Shown here: piece by piece, positions 42,085 to 51,197 of the stretch | Numbering within the stretch: position 1 is the stretch's first letter | How the letters are laid out: each line of letters begins with the position of its first letter | NCBI GenBank assembly: GCA_036306585.1 | Contig: JAXJZF010000005.1 | Span: forward strand, 62,001 to 126,000 | Reading direction: 5' to 3' | DNA: 64,000 bases | Source of the DNA: Aphodovivens sp036306585 | GTDB taxonomy: Bacteria > Actinomycetota > Coriobacteriia > Coriobacteriales > Eggerthellaceae | Position numbers and translations under genes: made by a program | Notes under the pieces: generated by a model | Told to the model about the DNA's origin: nothing | The model's input: only the letters and a program-made list of their open reading frames with translations | Database searches by the model: none

Positions 42085-44442
42085 GTGACGACATTGAAGG
42101 AGCTGCCCATCGGCAAGACCGCAACGGTCGAGCGCGTGGGCGGCGATGGCGCGCTGCGCCAGCATTTCCTGGACATGGGCATCATTCCGCAGGCAAGCAT
42201 CACCATGGTAAAGCATGCCCCCATGGGTGATCCGGTGGAGGTCCGCGTGCATGGCTACGAGCTCACGCTGCGCTTGGACGACGCTGCGAAGATCGATGTT
42301 GAGGACGTGCGCGATGCCGACGCGCGCAAGCGGGATCGGCAGTCGGGCGAGCCGCTCAGCCACCCCGGCCTGGGCGAAGGGGGCGTTCGCTATCACGACA
42401 AGGATACCGAGACCCCCTTGCCCGATGGCACGCTGGTAACCTTCGCTTTGGCGGGCAACCAGAACTGCGGCAAGACCACCCTGTTCAACCAGCTCACAGG
42501 CTCTAACCAGCATGTGGGCAATTTCCCGGGAGTCACGGTGGACCGCAAAGACGGCGCCATCAAGGAACACCCCGAAACGCTGGTCACCGATCTGCCGGGC
42601 ATCTACTCGATGTCCCCCTACACCAGCGAGGAGATCGTTACGCGGCAATTCCTGCTGGAAGAGCATCCTCACGGCATCATCAACATCGTCGACGCCACCA
42701 ATATAGAACGCAACCTGTACCTCACCATGCAGCTGATGGAATTGGACATCCCCATGGTGCTGGCGCTGAACATGATGGACGAGGTCACCGGCAACGGCGG
42801 TTCCATCCGCGTTAACGAGATGGAGGAGCTTCTGGGCATCCCCGTGGTGCCGTTGGTTGCGGCGCGCAACGAGGGCACCGCCGAGCTTATCGACCATGCC
42901 ATCCACGTGGCGAACTTCCAAGAACGCCCCGTTCGCCAGGACTTCTGCGACCCCGAAGATCACGGCGGCGCGGTGCATCGTTGTCTGCACGGGATCATGC
43001 ACCTCATCGAGGATCATGCGCAGCGCGCCGGCATCCCCGTGCGGTTCGCCGCCAGCAAGCTGGCCGAGGGCGACCAGCTTGTGCTGGACGCGCTGGACCT
43101 CGACCAGAACGAGAAGGACGCCCTCGAGCACCTCGTCTGCCAGATGGAGGCGGAGCGTGGGCTCGATCGCGCCGCGGCCATCGCCGAGATGCGCTTCAGC
43201 TTCATCGAGCGCGTGTGCGCCCAGACGGTGGTGCGCCCCCATGAAAGCCGCGAGCATGCGCGCAGCCAGCGCATCGATCGTGTGCTCACCGGCCGCTTCA
43301 CCGCTATCCCTGCCTTCATCGCTATCATGGCGGTGGTGTTCTGGCTTACGTTCAACGTCATCGGCGCCTGGCTGCAGGAGCTGCTGGACATGGGGATAGC
43401 CTGGCTCACCGACCAGGTGTCTGCCGCCATGCAGGCTGCCCAGGTGAACGACGTGCTGCAATCGCTGGTGGTGGATGGCGTGTTCAACGGCGTGGGCAGC
43501 GTGGTGTCGTTCGTGCCCATCATCGTGGTGCTGTTCTTCTTCCTGTCGATCCTGGAAGACTCGGGCTACATGGCCCGTGTGGCGTTCGTGATGGACAAGC
43601 TGCTGCGCAAGATAGGCCTGTCGGGCCGCTCCATCGTGCCCATGCTCATCGGCTTCGGCTGCACGGTTCCCTCGGTCATGGCCTCGCGCACCTTGCCCTC
43701 CGAGCGCGACCGCAAGATGACCATCCTGCTCACGCCCTACATGAGCTGCTCGGCCAAGCTGCCCATCTACGCGTTTTTGACGGCGGCGTTCTTCCCGGCA
43801 AACGGGGCGCTGGTGATGGTGGGTCTGTACTTCGGCGGCATGCTGGTGGGCGTGCTCGTGGCGCTTCTGCTGCGCGGCACCCTGTTCAAGGGCGAGGCCG
43901 TCCCGTTCGTGATGGAGCTTCCCAACTACCGCCTGCCCGGTGCGAAGAACGTCGGGCACCTGATGTGGGATAAGGCGAAGGACTTCCTGTCTCGCGCCTT
44001 CACCGTCATCTTCATAGCCACTATCGTCATCTGGGTGCTGCAGACCTTCGATTTCACGCTGAACGTGGTTTCCGACTCCCAGGACAGTATCCTGGCGGTC
44101 ATCGCCGGCGCCATAGCGCCGGTGTTCGCGCCGTTGGGGTTCGGCGATTGGCGCATCTCCACCGCGCTCATCACCGGCGTCATGGCGAAGGAGAGCGTCG
44201 TGTCCACGCTGTCCATCCTGTTCGGCGGCGTGGAGGCCATCACGGCGGCGCTATCGCCGCTGGCCGCGCTCAGCCTGCTGGTATTCTGCCTGCTGTACAC
44301 TCCCTGCGTCGCGGCGCTGGCCGCGGTGAAGCGGGAGCTGGGCGGCAAGTGGGCAGTGGGCGTGGCGCTGTGGCAGCTGGTCGTGGCCTGGGCGGTGGCA
44401 TTCGTCGTCCACGGCATCGGCTTGTTGGCCGGGATCGCCTAG
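42085..44442 (+). CDS. feoB: Ferrous iron transporter, FeoA-FeoB fusion
   Basis: A 785-aa inner-membrane Fe(II) importer. Residues 1-75 are a FeoA-like SH3 domain (KELPIGKTATVERVGGDGAL), fused to FeoB: G-protein motifs GNQNCGKTTLFNQL near 124 (usual GNPNCGKT), DLPGIYSMSPYTSEE and NMMD, a helical GDI-like domain, then two Gate regions with GFGCTVPSVMASR and YMSCSAKLPIYAF. The GTG at 42085 follows AAGGAG by eight bases. The open frame runs back to 41920, but that part is not FeoA-like. Leader DNA has TATAGT at 42009-42014 without a clear -35. Two genes follow closely (gap 18 bases to MFS). Confidence 0.95.
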   Translation: MTTLKELPIGKTATVERVGGDGALRQHFLDMGIIPQASITMVKHAPMGDPVEVRVHGYELTLRLDDAAKIDVEDVRDADARKRDRQSGEPLSHPGLGEGGVRYHDKDTETPLPDGTLVTFALAGNQNCGKTTLFNQLTGSNQHVGNFPGVTVDRKDGAIKEHPETLVTDLPGIYSMSPYTSEEIVTRQFLLEEHPHGIINIVDATNIERNLYLTMQLMELDIPMVLALNMMDEVTGNGGSIRVNEMEELLGIPVVPLVAARNEGTAELIDHAIHVANFQERPVRQDFCDPEDHGGAVHRCLHGIMHLIEDHAQRAGIPVRFAASKLAEGDQLVLDALDLDQNEKDALEHLVCQMEAERGLDRAAAIAEMRFSFIERVCAQTVVRPHESREHARSQRIDRVLTGRFTAIPAFIAIMAVVFWLTFNVIGAWLQELLDMGIAWLTDQVSAAMQAAQVNDVLQSLVVDGVFNGVGSVVSFVPIIVVLFFFLSILEDSGYMARVAFVMDKLLRKIGLSGRSIVPMLIGFGCTVPSVMASRTLPSERDRKMTILLTPYMSCSAKLPIYAFLTAAFFPANGALVMVGLYFGGMLVGVLVALLLRGTLFKGEAVPFVMELPNYRLPGAKNVGHLMWDKAKDFLSRAFTVIFIATIVIWVLQTFDFTLNVVSDSQDSILAVIAGAIAPVFAPLGFGDWRISTALITGVMAKESVVSTLSILFGGVEAITAALSPLAALSLLVFCLLYTPCVAALAAVKRELGGKWAVGVALWQLVVAWAVAFVVHGIGLLAGIA

Positions 44443-44460
44443 CAGCAGAAGGAGGCGACG

Positions 44461-45771
44461 GTGTCGGCCATCAATCCTGGGGTATATAAGGCGATTTTGC
44501 GCGTCCGCGAGGCGTATCCGTTCGATATCGGATGCTTTCTCATGCGCTTCCTGCCGTATATGAACACTATCGGCACCGTCACCATGCTCACGCTTTCGGG
44601 GTTCTCGTTCTTCGTGGCGGGGCTGGTGTCGTCCGCCATCGCTTTGGCGACGTTCGTCATCTCGCCGCGCGTTTCCAAGCTGGTGGACACCTATGGGCAG
44701 TCGAAGGTGGTGCCGTGGGCGTCGCTGCTCACGCTGGCGGGCGTGGTGGGCATGGCATGCATCGTGCTTCTGCACGGTCCCGATTGGCTGCTGTTCGTGG
44801 CGGCCGTGTTCATGGGGTTCTCGCCGAATCCGCCGGCGCTTGCTCGCACGCGTTGGACATTCCTCATCCGCTCGGGCAGGTTGGGAAAGGCCGCGCCCGT
44901 CATGCGCACCATGTTCTCGTATGAGGGCGTGCTCGACGATGTCGGGTTCATGTTCAGCCCATCGCTGTCGGTGGCGCTCGCTTCGGCGATCGCGCCGGTT
45001 GCCGGCATGCTGTTCGGTGCTGCGGCGTTCGCGGCGGGCGCGGTTCTTCTCGTGTGCTCGCGCGGCACCGAGCCCACTCCCGGCTGGGATGAGGCGGGAG
45101 ACGGGGAAGGAGTTGCCGCGTCCGCGTCGCCCGATGGCGACTTCGCCCATCGCAAAAGCGTGATCCGCACGTCCTCGGTGGTGCGCGTGCTGTTCGTGCT
45201 CATGCTGTTCGTCGGCGCGTTCTACGGGGTGTTCGACACGTCCACCATCTCGTTTTCCGAGGAGGTGGGCGACACCACCTTCGCCAGCGTGGTGCTGATG
45301 GCATCTGCCGTGACTTCCATGCTCATGGGGTTCGTGTTCGGCATGATCCGCCTGAGCATGCCGCAATACCGCCAGTTGGTGCTGTTCGCGGCGCTCATCG
45401 GGCTGGCGTACGGCACCATGATGCTCATCGATTCGAAGCTTTCCCTGTTCCTGGTGGGCACGCTTGCGGCGTTCGCGTACGCGCCCTTCCTCATCGTTGC
45501 CAACGGCACCTGCGAGCGCGCGGTTCCCGGTGACCGCCTGACCGAGGCGATCACCTGGATGAACGCCGGAGTCACCTGCGGCATGGCATTCGGTCCCACG
45601 CTGTCGGGCAGCATCATCGATCTGTTCGGCGCCGAGCTCAGCTTCGATTTCGGCGGCCTGCTGGCGCTTGCCATCCCCGTCACGGCGCTGTTGTGCTTCC
45701 GCATCATCAAGCGCGATGTGAGGCAGGAATCCGATCTCAACGTGGTGCATTCCTCCCGCGCCGGCATCTAA
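44461..45771 (+). CDS. MFS transporter
   Basis: A 436-aa, 12-helix major facilitator with an unusually long first cytosolic helix and a charged central loop (about 200-235, rich in Asp, Glu, Gly and Ala). Antiporter-like loop residues are weakly kept (SPRVSKLVDTYGQSKVV between helices 2 and 3). The substrate cannot be inferred. GTG start at 44461 after AGAAGGAGG. It is 18 bases behind feoB and may share its transcript, which could point to iron- or siderophore-linked use, but this is only positional. Confidence 0.8.
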   Translation: MSAINPGVYKAILRVREAYPFDIGCFLMRFLPYMNTIGTVTMLTLSGFSFFVAGLVSSAIALATFVISPRVSKLVDTYGQSKVVPWASLLTLAGVVGMACIVLLHGPDWLLFVAAVFMGFSPNPPALARTRWTFLIRSGRLGKAAPVMRTMFSYEGVLDDVGFMFSPSLSVALASAIAPVAGMLFGAAAFAAGAVLLVCSRGTEPTPGWDEAGDGEGVAASASPDGDFAHRKSVIRTSSVVRVLFVLMLFVGAFYGVFDTSTISFSEEVGDTTFASVVLMASAVTSMLMGFVFGMIRLSMPQYRQLVLFAALIGLAYGTMMLIDSKLSLFLVGTLAAFAYAPFLIVANGTCERAVPGDRLTEAITWMNAGVTCGMAFGPTLSGSIIDLFGAELSFDFGGLLALAIPVTALLCFRIIKRDVRQESDLNVVHSSRAGI

Positions 45772-45828
45772 CCATCGGTTACCATGGGAGGCATCGCGCA
45801 GCTCGACACGCGCGGGGAAGGGGATCGT

Positions 45829-46629
45829 ATGGACGGAACGCATCGGGAAGAAGGGCTCGGGAACGCCGCTGAACCGCGGAAGGGAAGCGCCGCCGAAGAG
45901 GTGCGCGTCGAAGTGCTCGCCGAGGAAGACGCCTTCGGCTTCGAGCCCGAAGGCGCCGAAATCCCCGCCGACACCGACTCCGACGCGCCAACATCCGATG
46001 ACGACCTCGATCCCGAAGCGGATGCCGATGCGGCAGAAGAGCAGCCCATGGGCGGCGTGCGCCCGGCGGTCGCCCACGCGTACGGGAGGCGCGGATTCGG
46101 CAAGCACGCGCAGCCTTCCCGCAACGCCGACGGCGTCATCCCCGGCTTGGGCGTGAGCCCGCGCACCATCGCGCTTCTGTGCGCAGTGGCCGTGGCTTTG
46201 TCCCTGCTGGTCTCTGTGGTGGTGTCGTGCAGCATGCAGGGCGCCATGCAAGCGTCGCTCGATGCGAAGTACCGCGATTTCGAGTCGGGCATGACCGAGC
46301 AGTTCGATGCCCAGAAGGCCGAGGTGGCGCAGCTCCAAGAACGTCTGGGCGATGACGTGCAGGCGCTCGCCACCGCGCAGGAGACCAGCGCCGAGGTGGA
46401 GCAGGCCAAAGCACAGCTGCAGAGCACCGTCGATGACGCGAAGGAGTGGTCTAAGGAAGGCGACGGCCGTTGGATCAGCGATAAAACCGAGGACATGCTG
46501 AACAACGCCATCGATGTGGCCGAGCGCCTCATCGATGAAACCGGCGTGACCGATCCGCAAACCTATAAGCAGGCCGAAGACAGCATCCAAGACATCATGG
46601 ATGCCGTCGACGAAGGCCGTATGTGGTAG
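45829..46629 (+). CDS. Hypothetical single-pass membrane protein with acidic N-terminus and coiled coil
   Basis: A 266-aa protein of unknown function. The first 90 residues are very acidic and low-complexity, followed by a basic stretch (AYGRRGFGKHAQ), a transmembrane helix (IALLCAVAVALSLLVSVVVS, about 122-141) and an extracytoplasmic helical region of about 110 residues that looks like a coiled coil (EQFDAQKAEVAQLQERLGDD). ATG 45829 with GGAAGGGGAT is preferred over ATG 45784. It begins 57 bases after the MFS gene and ends just before a strong terminator. It may be an anchor or scaffold; nothing more is supported. Confidence 0.65.
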   Translation: MDGTHREEGLGNAAEPRKGSAAEEVRVEVLAEEDAFGFEPEGAEIPADTDSDAPTSDDDLDPEADADAAEEQPMGGVRPAVAHAYGRRGFGKHAQPSRNADGVIPGLGVSPRTIALLCAVAVALSLLVSVVVSCSMQGAMQASLDAKYRDFESGMTEQFDAQKAEVAQLQERLGDDVQALATAQETSAEVEQAKAQLQSTVDDAKEWSKEGDGRWISDKTEDMLNNAIDVAERLIDETGVTDPQTYKQAEDSIQDIMDAVDEGRMW

Positions 46630-46637
46630 CAAAACGC

Positions 46638-46673
46638 GACCGCCCGCCCCGGGGCATCCCAGGGCGGGCGGTC
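46638..46673. terminator. Bidirectional terminator between convergent genes
   Basis: A perfect 12-bp stem (GACCGCCCGCCC at 46638-46649 with 46662-46673). On the plus strand CTTCTTTTA follows; on the minus strand a TTTT run follows. It separates the coiled-coil protein and hydrolase genes. Confidence 0.85.
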
Positions 46674-46719
46674 AGCTTCTTTTAGCAGGCGCCGCGCGGT
46701 GCCTGCTATCTGCCGTGTC

Positions 46720-47649
46720 CTAGTGCTGCAGGTCCAGCCACTCGATTATGGTTTCCTCGACGTCGTCTTTGATGTCGTCGTAGTTGTGGATCTCGTGGCG
46801 GTAGCCGGGGTACAGCTTGGTGAGCACGTCCTCGTGGCCGGTGTCGATCAGCCAGTTGGCCGTCTGATACACGCCTTCGCCGAAGTTGCCCACCGGGTCC
46901 TGGTCGCCGGCAATCAACAGGATGGGCAGGTCGGTGGGAACCTTCTTCGCCCAATCTTCGCCTTCGATGCACAGCATCATGTCGATGAAGTCGCGCAGGC
47001 TGATGTTATGCGTGGGATGCGTGAACGCGTCGAAGGGGTCTTCGGCATGGTCTTTCTGCACGTAGGGATCGTGGCAGATCCACTCGTTGCCCAGCTTCGC
47101 GCCTTCAGGGCAGCGGGCGAACATCCAGCCCATCAGCTCGTTCACGAACTCGGGGTCGGAGTCGTGCGCGCCGCCGGCTTCGATGACCTTGTCGAGCTTC
47201 TCGCGTGTTTCGCGGGTGTTCTTGAAGATGCCGGTGGTGCCGCAGTAAATGGCGCCGTCGAGCTCTTCGCCGTACTTCGCGGAGAAGTCGCGGGCGATCA
47301 TCGAACCCATGGAATGGCCGAACATGAAATAGGGCAGGTCGGGGTACTTCTCGCACACGATGTCCTTGAAGCGCTTCTCGTCCTCCATCATAGTGTGCGG
47401 GCCCGCATCGCCCCAGTCGCCCCAGGTGTCGTTGGCGATGGCGGTGGCACCATGGCCAACATGGTCGTCTGCCGCCACGATGTAGCCGGCGTCCATCAAC
47501 GCCACGATCATATGGAAGTAGCGGCGCGAATGCTCGCCGAACCCATGAACCAGCTGCACGATTCCTTCCGGTTCGGTGGCGGGGACATAGATCCAGCCGG
47601 TCACCGTGTCGCGGCCGTTGGACGAGGGGAACTGAACTTCATGAAGCAT
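46720..47649 (-). CDS. Alpha/beta hydrolase (serine aminopeptidase/monoacylglycerol lipase-like)
   Basis: A 309-aa alpha/beta-hydrolase. The nucleophile elbow is FGHSMGSMIARDF (Ser about 122), the oxyanion region is VQLVHGFGEHSRRYFH, and the acid and histidine lie in AGDQDPVGNFGEGV and YRHEIHNYDD. This pattern is the lysophospholipase/monoglyceride-lipase group (Hydrolase_4), soluble and probably cytosolic as no signal peptide is seen. Start ATG at 47649 after AGAAGGGA; the open frame upstream to 47715 lacks a site. A TetR gene in the same direction is just upstream. Confidence 0.85.
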   Translation of the reverse strand: MLHEVQFPSSNGRDTVTGWIYVPATEPEGIVQLVHGFGEHSRRYFHMIVALMDAGYIVAADDHVGHGATAIANDTWGDWGDAGPHTMMEDEKRFKDIVCEKYPDLPYFMFGHSMGSMIARDFSAKYGEELDGAIYCGTTGIFKNTRETREKLDKVIEAGGAHDSDPEFVNELMGWMFARCPEGAKLGNEWICHDPYVQKDHAEDPFDAFTHPTHNISLRDFIDMMLCIEGEDWAKKVPTDLPILLIAGDQDPVGNFGEGVYQTANWLIDTGHEDVLTKLYPGYRHEIHNYDDIKDDVEETIIEWLDLQH

Positions 47650-47809
47650 GGCGCATCCCTTCTCTTGGAAGATGGTTCGCTGCCAGACGGCTGCCCGTCT
47701 GCAGCTCGTACCCATCCATTATGGCACCATGCGGCGTTGCGCGGCGCGGCATGAAAAGGGAATCGGCCAAGTCGTCCTGCGCCAACGGTTTCAGAGCAGT
47801 TGACAAGCG

Positions 47810-48451
47810 CTAGCTGCAGTAGTGCACCAGGCACATCTCGATGAACTCGCGCATGTCCTCTTTGAAATCGGGAATGCGGTTTTCCAGTCCGGCGATCTCC
47901 ATCGCCTCGTTCACCAGGGGGTTGTCGGTGCACCAGCCGTTGAGATTGACGGCGTGGAACAGCACCGCGTGGAACAGCTTGTCGGCGTTCTCGGCGCCGA
48001 GCCCCAGGTTCTCGCGGAAGCGCTCGGACACTTTGTCGAGGCAGTCGTAGTAGCTCTTCTTGAACGCGGCCAAACGCTCCGCGCTCACGTTGGTCTCGAT
48101 GATGGTGAACAGCATGTTGCTGTAGGTGAGGTATTCGCGGTTGCTGTTCAGCTGCTCGGCCCACACCTCGGCAAGCACTTCATGCGAGTACGTGCACCCT
48201 TGCGGGTAGGCGGTCAGCAGGGAGTCGTAGAAGCTGCGGCAATAGTCGCCGCACAGCTCCAGGTAGATCTCCTCCTTGGTCTTCACATATTTGTACAGCG
48301 CTGCATGCGACCAGCCCAGGCGCTCCGCGATGGCCTTCAGCGTGATCTCGTGGTAGCTGCGTTCGCGGAACAGCTCGTCGGCAGCATGCTTGATCTCCGC
48401 CATGCGCTGTTCTTTCTGCTGCCCGCTGCGAGCCCTGATGAAATCTGCCAC
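47810..48451 (-). CDS. TetR family transcriptional regulator
   Basis: A 213-aa TetR-type repressor. Helix-turn-helix at about residues 30-60 (ITLKAIAERLGWSHAALYKY), followed by a ligand domain ending FIEMCLVHYCS. GTG 48451 is taken as start because it begins the family-like part; the upstream open frame to 48520 is not. A/T-rich DNA between this gene and the divergent flavodoxin gene (48490-48600) probably contains its operator, so it is likely to control that gene and itself, and perhaps the hydrolase downstream (160-base gap). Confidence 0.85.
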   Translation of the reverse strand: MADFIRARSGQQKEQRMAEIKHAADELFRERSYHEITLKAIAERLGWSHAALYKYVKTKEEIYLELCGDYCRSFYDSLLTAYPQGCTYSHEVLAEVWAEQLNSNREYLTYSNMLFTIIETNVSAERLAAFKKSYYDCLDKVSERFRENLGLGAENADKLFHAVLFHAVNLNGWCTDNPLVNEAMEIAGLENRIPDFKEDMREFIEMCLVHYCS

Positions 48452-48562
48452 GATGCGTTTCTTTCTAGGTGAAGGGGCGAATAGCCGCCCGTCTTTGAAG
48501 CCAACTACAGTATAACGCATAGCGCTAAAAGTAATAATAGTGACAATAATTCGAATGTAGTA

Positions 48563-48590
48563 TTTACAAGTGACATAATGTAACTAAAAT
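48563..48590 (+). promoter_or_regulatory. Promoter of the flavodoxin-family gene in an AT-rich island
   Basis: TTTACA (48563-48568) and TAAAAT (48585-48590), 16-base spacer. GTGACAATAAT and GTGACATAATG form two similar direct motifs around it and may be TetR sites. The transcript would have a leader of about 160 bases. Confidence 0.5.
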
Positions 48591-48757
48591 AGAGAACACA
48601 AAGCGGTTGCGAACGAAACCGTGCGTCCCAGATGAGCAGCTGCGCAACCTCTGCGCACGCGAATGCGCGACGGGCAATGCGGCGTTCGACGGCACTGCCT
48701 GCGCAAGCCGGGCGTCAGCGGCTGCTTGGTGCCGCCCATATGGAAAGAAGGGGGATC

Positions 48758-49291
48758 ATGAGGATTGTCATTCTGCAGGGAAGCCCCAACATCAACGGCT
48801 CCACCGCCATTCTGACAGACGAGTTCGCGCGCGGCGCGCGGGAGGCCGGCCATTCCGTCGAGCGCATCGATGTGACGCGCGCCGACGTGGCGCCATGCAC
48901 CGGGTGCGTGCGCTGCGGCTACGAGGGGCCCTGCATCCAGCATGACGGCATGGACGCCGTTCGCCCCAGCATCCTCTCGGCCGATATGGTGGTGCTCGCA
49001 ACCCCTCTGTACTACTACGGCATGACCGCGCAGCTGAAGGCGGTCATCGACCGATTCTGCTCGGCGAACGCGAGCATCACGCATCGCAGCCTGAAAGCCG
49101 CGCTGCTCGCCGTCGCTTGGAATGCCGACGATTGGACGTTCGACGCGCTGGTCGCGCACTACCGGACCATCGTGCGCTACCTGCACATGGAAGACGTCGG
49201 CATGGTGCTGGGCTACGGTTGCGGCACCCCCGGGATGACGAAGCGCACCGATGTTCCTCGGCAGGCATACGAGCTGGGGAAATCGCTGTAA
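48758..49291 (+). CDS. Flavodoxin family protein (NADPH-dependent FMN reductase type)
   Basis: A 177-aa flavoprotein: FMN loop VILQGSPNINGSTAILTDEF (about 4-23), Cys motif PCTGCVRCGYEGPC (about 46-59) and ATPLYYYGMTAQLKAVIDRF near 80. Start ATG at 48758 follows AAGGGGG; the frame is open from 48632 but that part is arginine/alanine-rich. It lies divergent from a TetR gene that probably represses it. The remnant of a flavin reductase follows. Confidence 0.85.
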   Translation: MRIVILQGSPNINGSTAILTDEFARGAREAGHSVERIDVTRADVAPCTGCVRCGYEGPCIQHDGMDAVRPSILSADMVVLATPLYYYGMTAQLKAVIDRFCSANASITHRSLKAALLAVAWNADDWTFDALVAHYRTIVRYLHMEDVGMVLGYGCGTPGMTKRTDVPRQAYELGKSL

Positions 49292-49387
49292 GAGCGCTTT
49301 TGCCCGTGACCGCCGGGCGTCGGCCCGCTGCGAAAGCGGAGGGCCGGCAAAGGGAACACAGGAGACGAGACAGGGAACGAGGAAAAC

Positions 49388-49474
49388 ATGAACAAGGATC
49401 TCGGATCGCTTCTGGCGCTGTACCCCACCCCCGCGTGCGTGGTGGGTGCGATGGAAAACGGCAATAGGGGATAA
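49388..49474 (+). pseudogene. Flavin reductase family protein, N-terminal remnant
   Basis: A 28-codon frame with a GAGGA ribosome site encodes MNKDLGSLLALYPTPACVVG and eight more residues, then stops. This matches the N-terminus of flavin-reductase-like FMN-binding split-barrel proteins, in which the domain normally continues for about 150 residues. Nothing in the 49475-49602 gap in any frame continues it, so most of the gene seems deleted. The remaining bases of the 311-base gap after the flavodoxin gene contain no other gene. Confidence 0.55.
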
Positions 49475-49602
49475 GTTCGGTGTTCTCTTGGAACTTGGCG
49501 GAAAATGGCGCGTCCATCCCGCAAGAGGCGATGGCGAGACGCTAGGCGCAGCTTCTCGGGCAAGAATGATCGCGATTCGTTTGAGAAAAGGGGTTGCAGG
49601 CA

Positions 49603-50622
49603 ATGGAATACATGGCATTGGGACATTCGGGCATCAAGGTGTCCCGCATCTGTCTGGGAGGCATGACGTTCGGCAAGGCGTCGCCCGATTTCCACCAGTG
49701 GACCATCGGTCCCGATGAGACGCAGGCGGTCATCAAGCGCGCGTTCGAGCTGGGCATCAACTTCATCGACACCGCCAACGGCTATTCGTTCGGCACGAGC
49801 GAGGAGTACATCGGCCGCGCCCTGAAGAACCTGGGCATCCGCCGAGAGGACGCGGTCATCGCCAGCAAGGTGTTCTTCAACGAGGGGCGCCTGTCGCGCA
49901 AGGCCATCCTGCGCGAGATCGACGGCACGCTCAAGCGTCTGGGAACCGACTACCTGGACCTCTATATCATCCATCGCTTCGACTACGGCACGCCCATCGA
50001 GGAGACCATGGAGGCGCTCGACAGCCTGGTGGGCGCCGGCAAGGTGCGCGCGCTGGGCGCCAGCGAGATGTACGCCTACCAGCTGCACAACATGCAGGTG
50101 GCTGCCGAAAACAACGGTTGGACGAAGTTCACCAGCATGCAGTGCCACTACAACCTGCTGTACCGCGAGAACGAACGCGAGATGATCCCCGTGTGCCGTC
50201 AGTTCGACATGGCCGTCACGCCGTACAGCCCGCTTGCCTCGGGGCACCTGTGCCGACCCACCTGGGAAAGCGACTCGCTGCGCAGCGCCACCGACGCGGT
50301 TGCCCGCAGCAAGTACGATGCCGACAGGGAGCGCGACATGCCCATCGTCGAGCGCGTGGCGGAAGTGGCGGGCAGTCACGGCATGCCCATGGCGAGCATC
50401 GCGTTGGCATGGTTGTGGAAGCGCGGCATCGAGGCGCCTCTTGTGGGCTGCTCGAAGCCCTCGCGCGTCGACGATGCGGTTGCGGCGCTGGATGTGGAGC
50501 TGTCTGACGACGAGACGGACTACCTGGAAGCGCCCTATGTGGCGCATGAGCTGGTGGGTCCCATCGGGCGTCCGGGCGAGAAGCCCCTGGCAGGCACTAT
50601 CGACCCCAACGAGAAGAAATAA
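49603..50622 (+). CDS. Aldo/keto reductase
   Basis: A 339-aa NAD(P)H-dependent oxidoreductase with a TIM barrel. Catalytic residues of the family are visible: Asp in FIDTANGYSFG (with Tyr), Lys in VIASKVF and His in LYIIHRFDYGTP. The C-terminal cofactor part includes VTPYSPLASGHLCRP and PLVGCSKPSRVDDAV. It is close to the YajO/YghZ type. ATG 49603 lies three codons into a frame that opens with TTG 49594. It likely reduces an aldehyde or ketone, in the same block as flavodoxin and cupin genes. Confidence 0.92.
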   Translation: MEYMALGHSGIKVSRICLGGMTFGKASPDFHQWTIGPDETQAVIKRAFELGINFIDTANGYSFGTSEEYIGRALKNLGIRREDAVIASKVFFNEGRLSRKAILREIDGTLKRLGTDYLDLYIIHRFDYGTPIEETMEALDSLVGAGKVRALGASEMYAYQLHNMQVAAENNGWTKFTSMQCHYNLLYRENEREMIPVCRQFDMAVTPYSPLASGHLCRPTWESDSLRSATDAVARSKYDADRERDMPIVERVAEVAGSHGMPMASIALAWLWKRGIEAPLVGCSKPSRVDDAVAALDVELSDDETDYLEAPYVAHELVGPIGRPGEKPLAGTIDPNEKK

Positions 50623-50740
50623 GGCGATTCCGTCATGGCGAAACCCTTGCATTGAACCTAGCTCCAAGGAGTAAAGTTCGAAAGCATGGAATGAAACGGA
50701 GGGGCGGGGCAGCGCCCGCGCCCCGCGGAAAGGACGAGAA

Positions 50741-51166
50741 ATGGCAGAACGGGAAACCGGATTCCAGCCCATGTTCGGCATGGGCAACCCCAACGACGCT
50801 TATGCGCAGTACTTCATCGGCAACTCCTACCTCAACCCGCTGACCGACCCTGCGACGGCGGGCGTCGGTTTGGCTAACGTCACGTTCGAGCCGGGCTGCC
50901 GCAACAACTGGCACATCCATAACGCCGAAAAGGGCGGCGGGCAGATCCTCATCTGCACCGACGGTCGCGGCTGGTACCAGGAGTGGGGCAAGGATCCGCA
51001 GGAACTCACCCCCGGTACGGTGGTGGTCATCCCCGCAGGTGTGAAGCATTGGCATGGCGCCGCGGCGGACAGCTGGTTTTCGCATATCGCCTTCGAGGCG
51101 CCCGGCGAGGGCTGCTCAAACGAATGGCTCGAGCCAGTGACCGACGACCAGTACCCGCAGCAGTAG
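50741..51166 (+). CDS. Cupin domain-containing protein
   Basis: A 141-aa single-cupin protein. The metal-binding motif 1 is FEPGCRNNWHIHNAEKGGG (about 50-68) and motif 2 contains PAGVKHWHGA (about 98-107). The overall pattern resembles cupins linked to carboxymuconolactone decarboxylase-like proteins in anaerobes. SD AAAGGACGAG before ATG 50741. A perfect 27-bp palindrome follows 31 bases after the stop. Confidence 0.88.
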   Translation: MAERETGFQPMFGMGNPNDAYAQYFIGNSYLNPLTDPATAGVGLANVTFEPGCRNNWHIHNAEKGGGQILICTDGRGWYQEWGKDPQELTPGTVVVIPAGVKHWHGAAADSWFSHIAFEAPGEGCSNEWLEPVTDDQYPQQ

Positions 51167-51197
51167 TCGGCGGGCGTTCGCGGCATGATGGGCCGCA

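Noticed and set aside
42037..43959. 640-codon minus-strand open frame
   Set aside because: Shadow of feoB; His/Arg-rich translation without recognisable domains.
44251..46632. 793-codon minus-strand open frame
   Set aside because: Shadow across the end of feoB, the MFS gene and the coiled-coil gene; no domain or start site.
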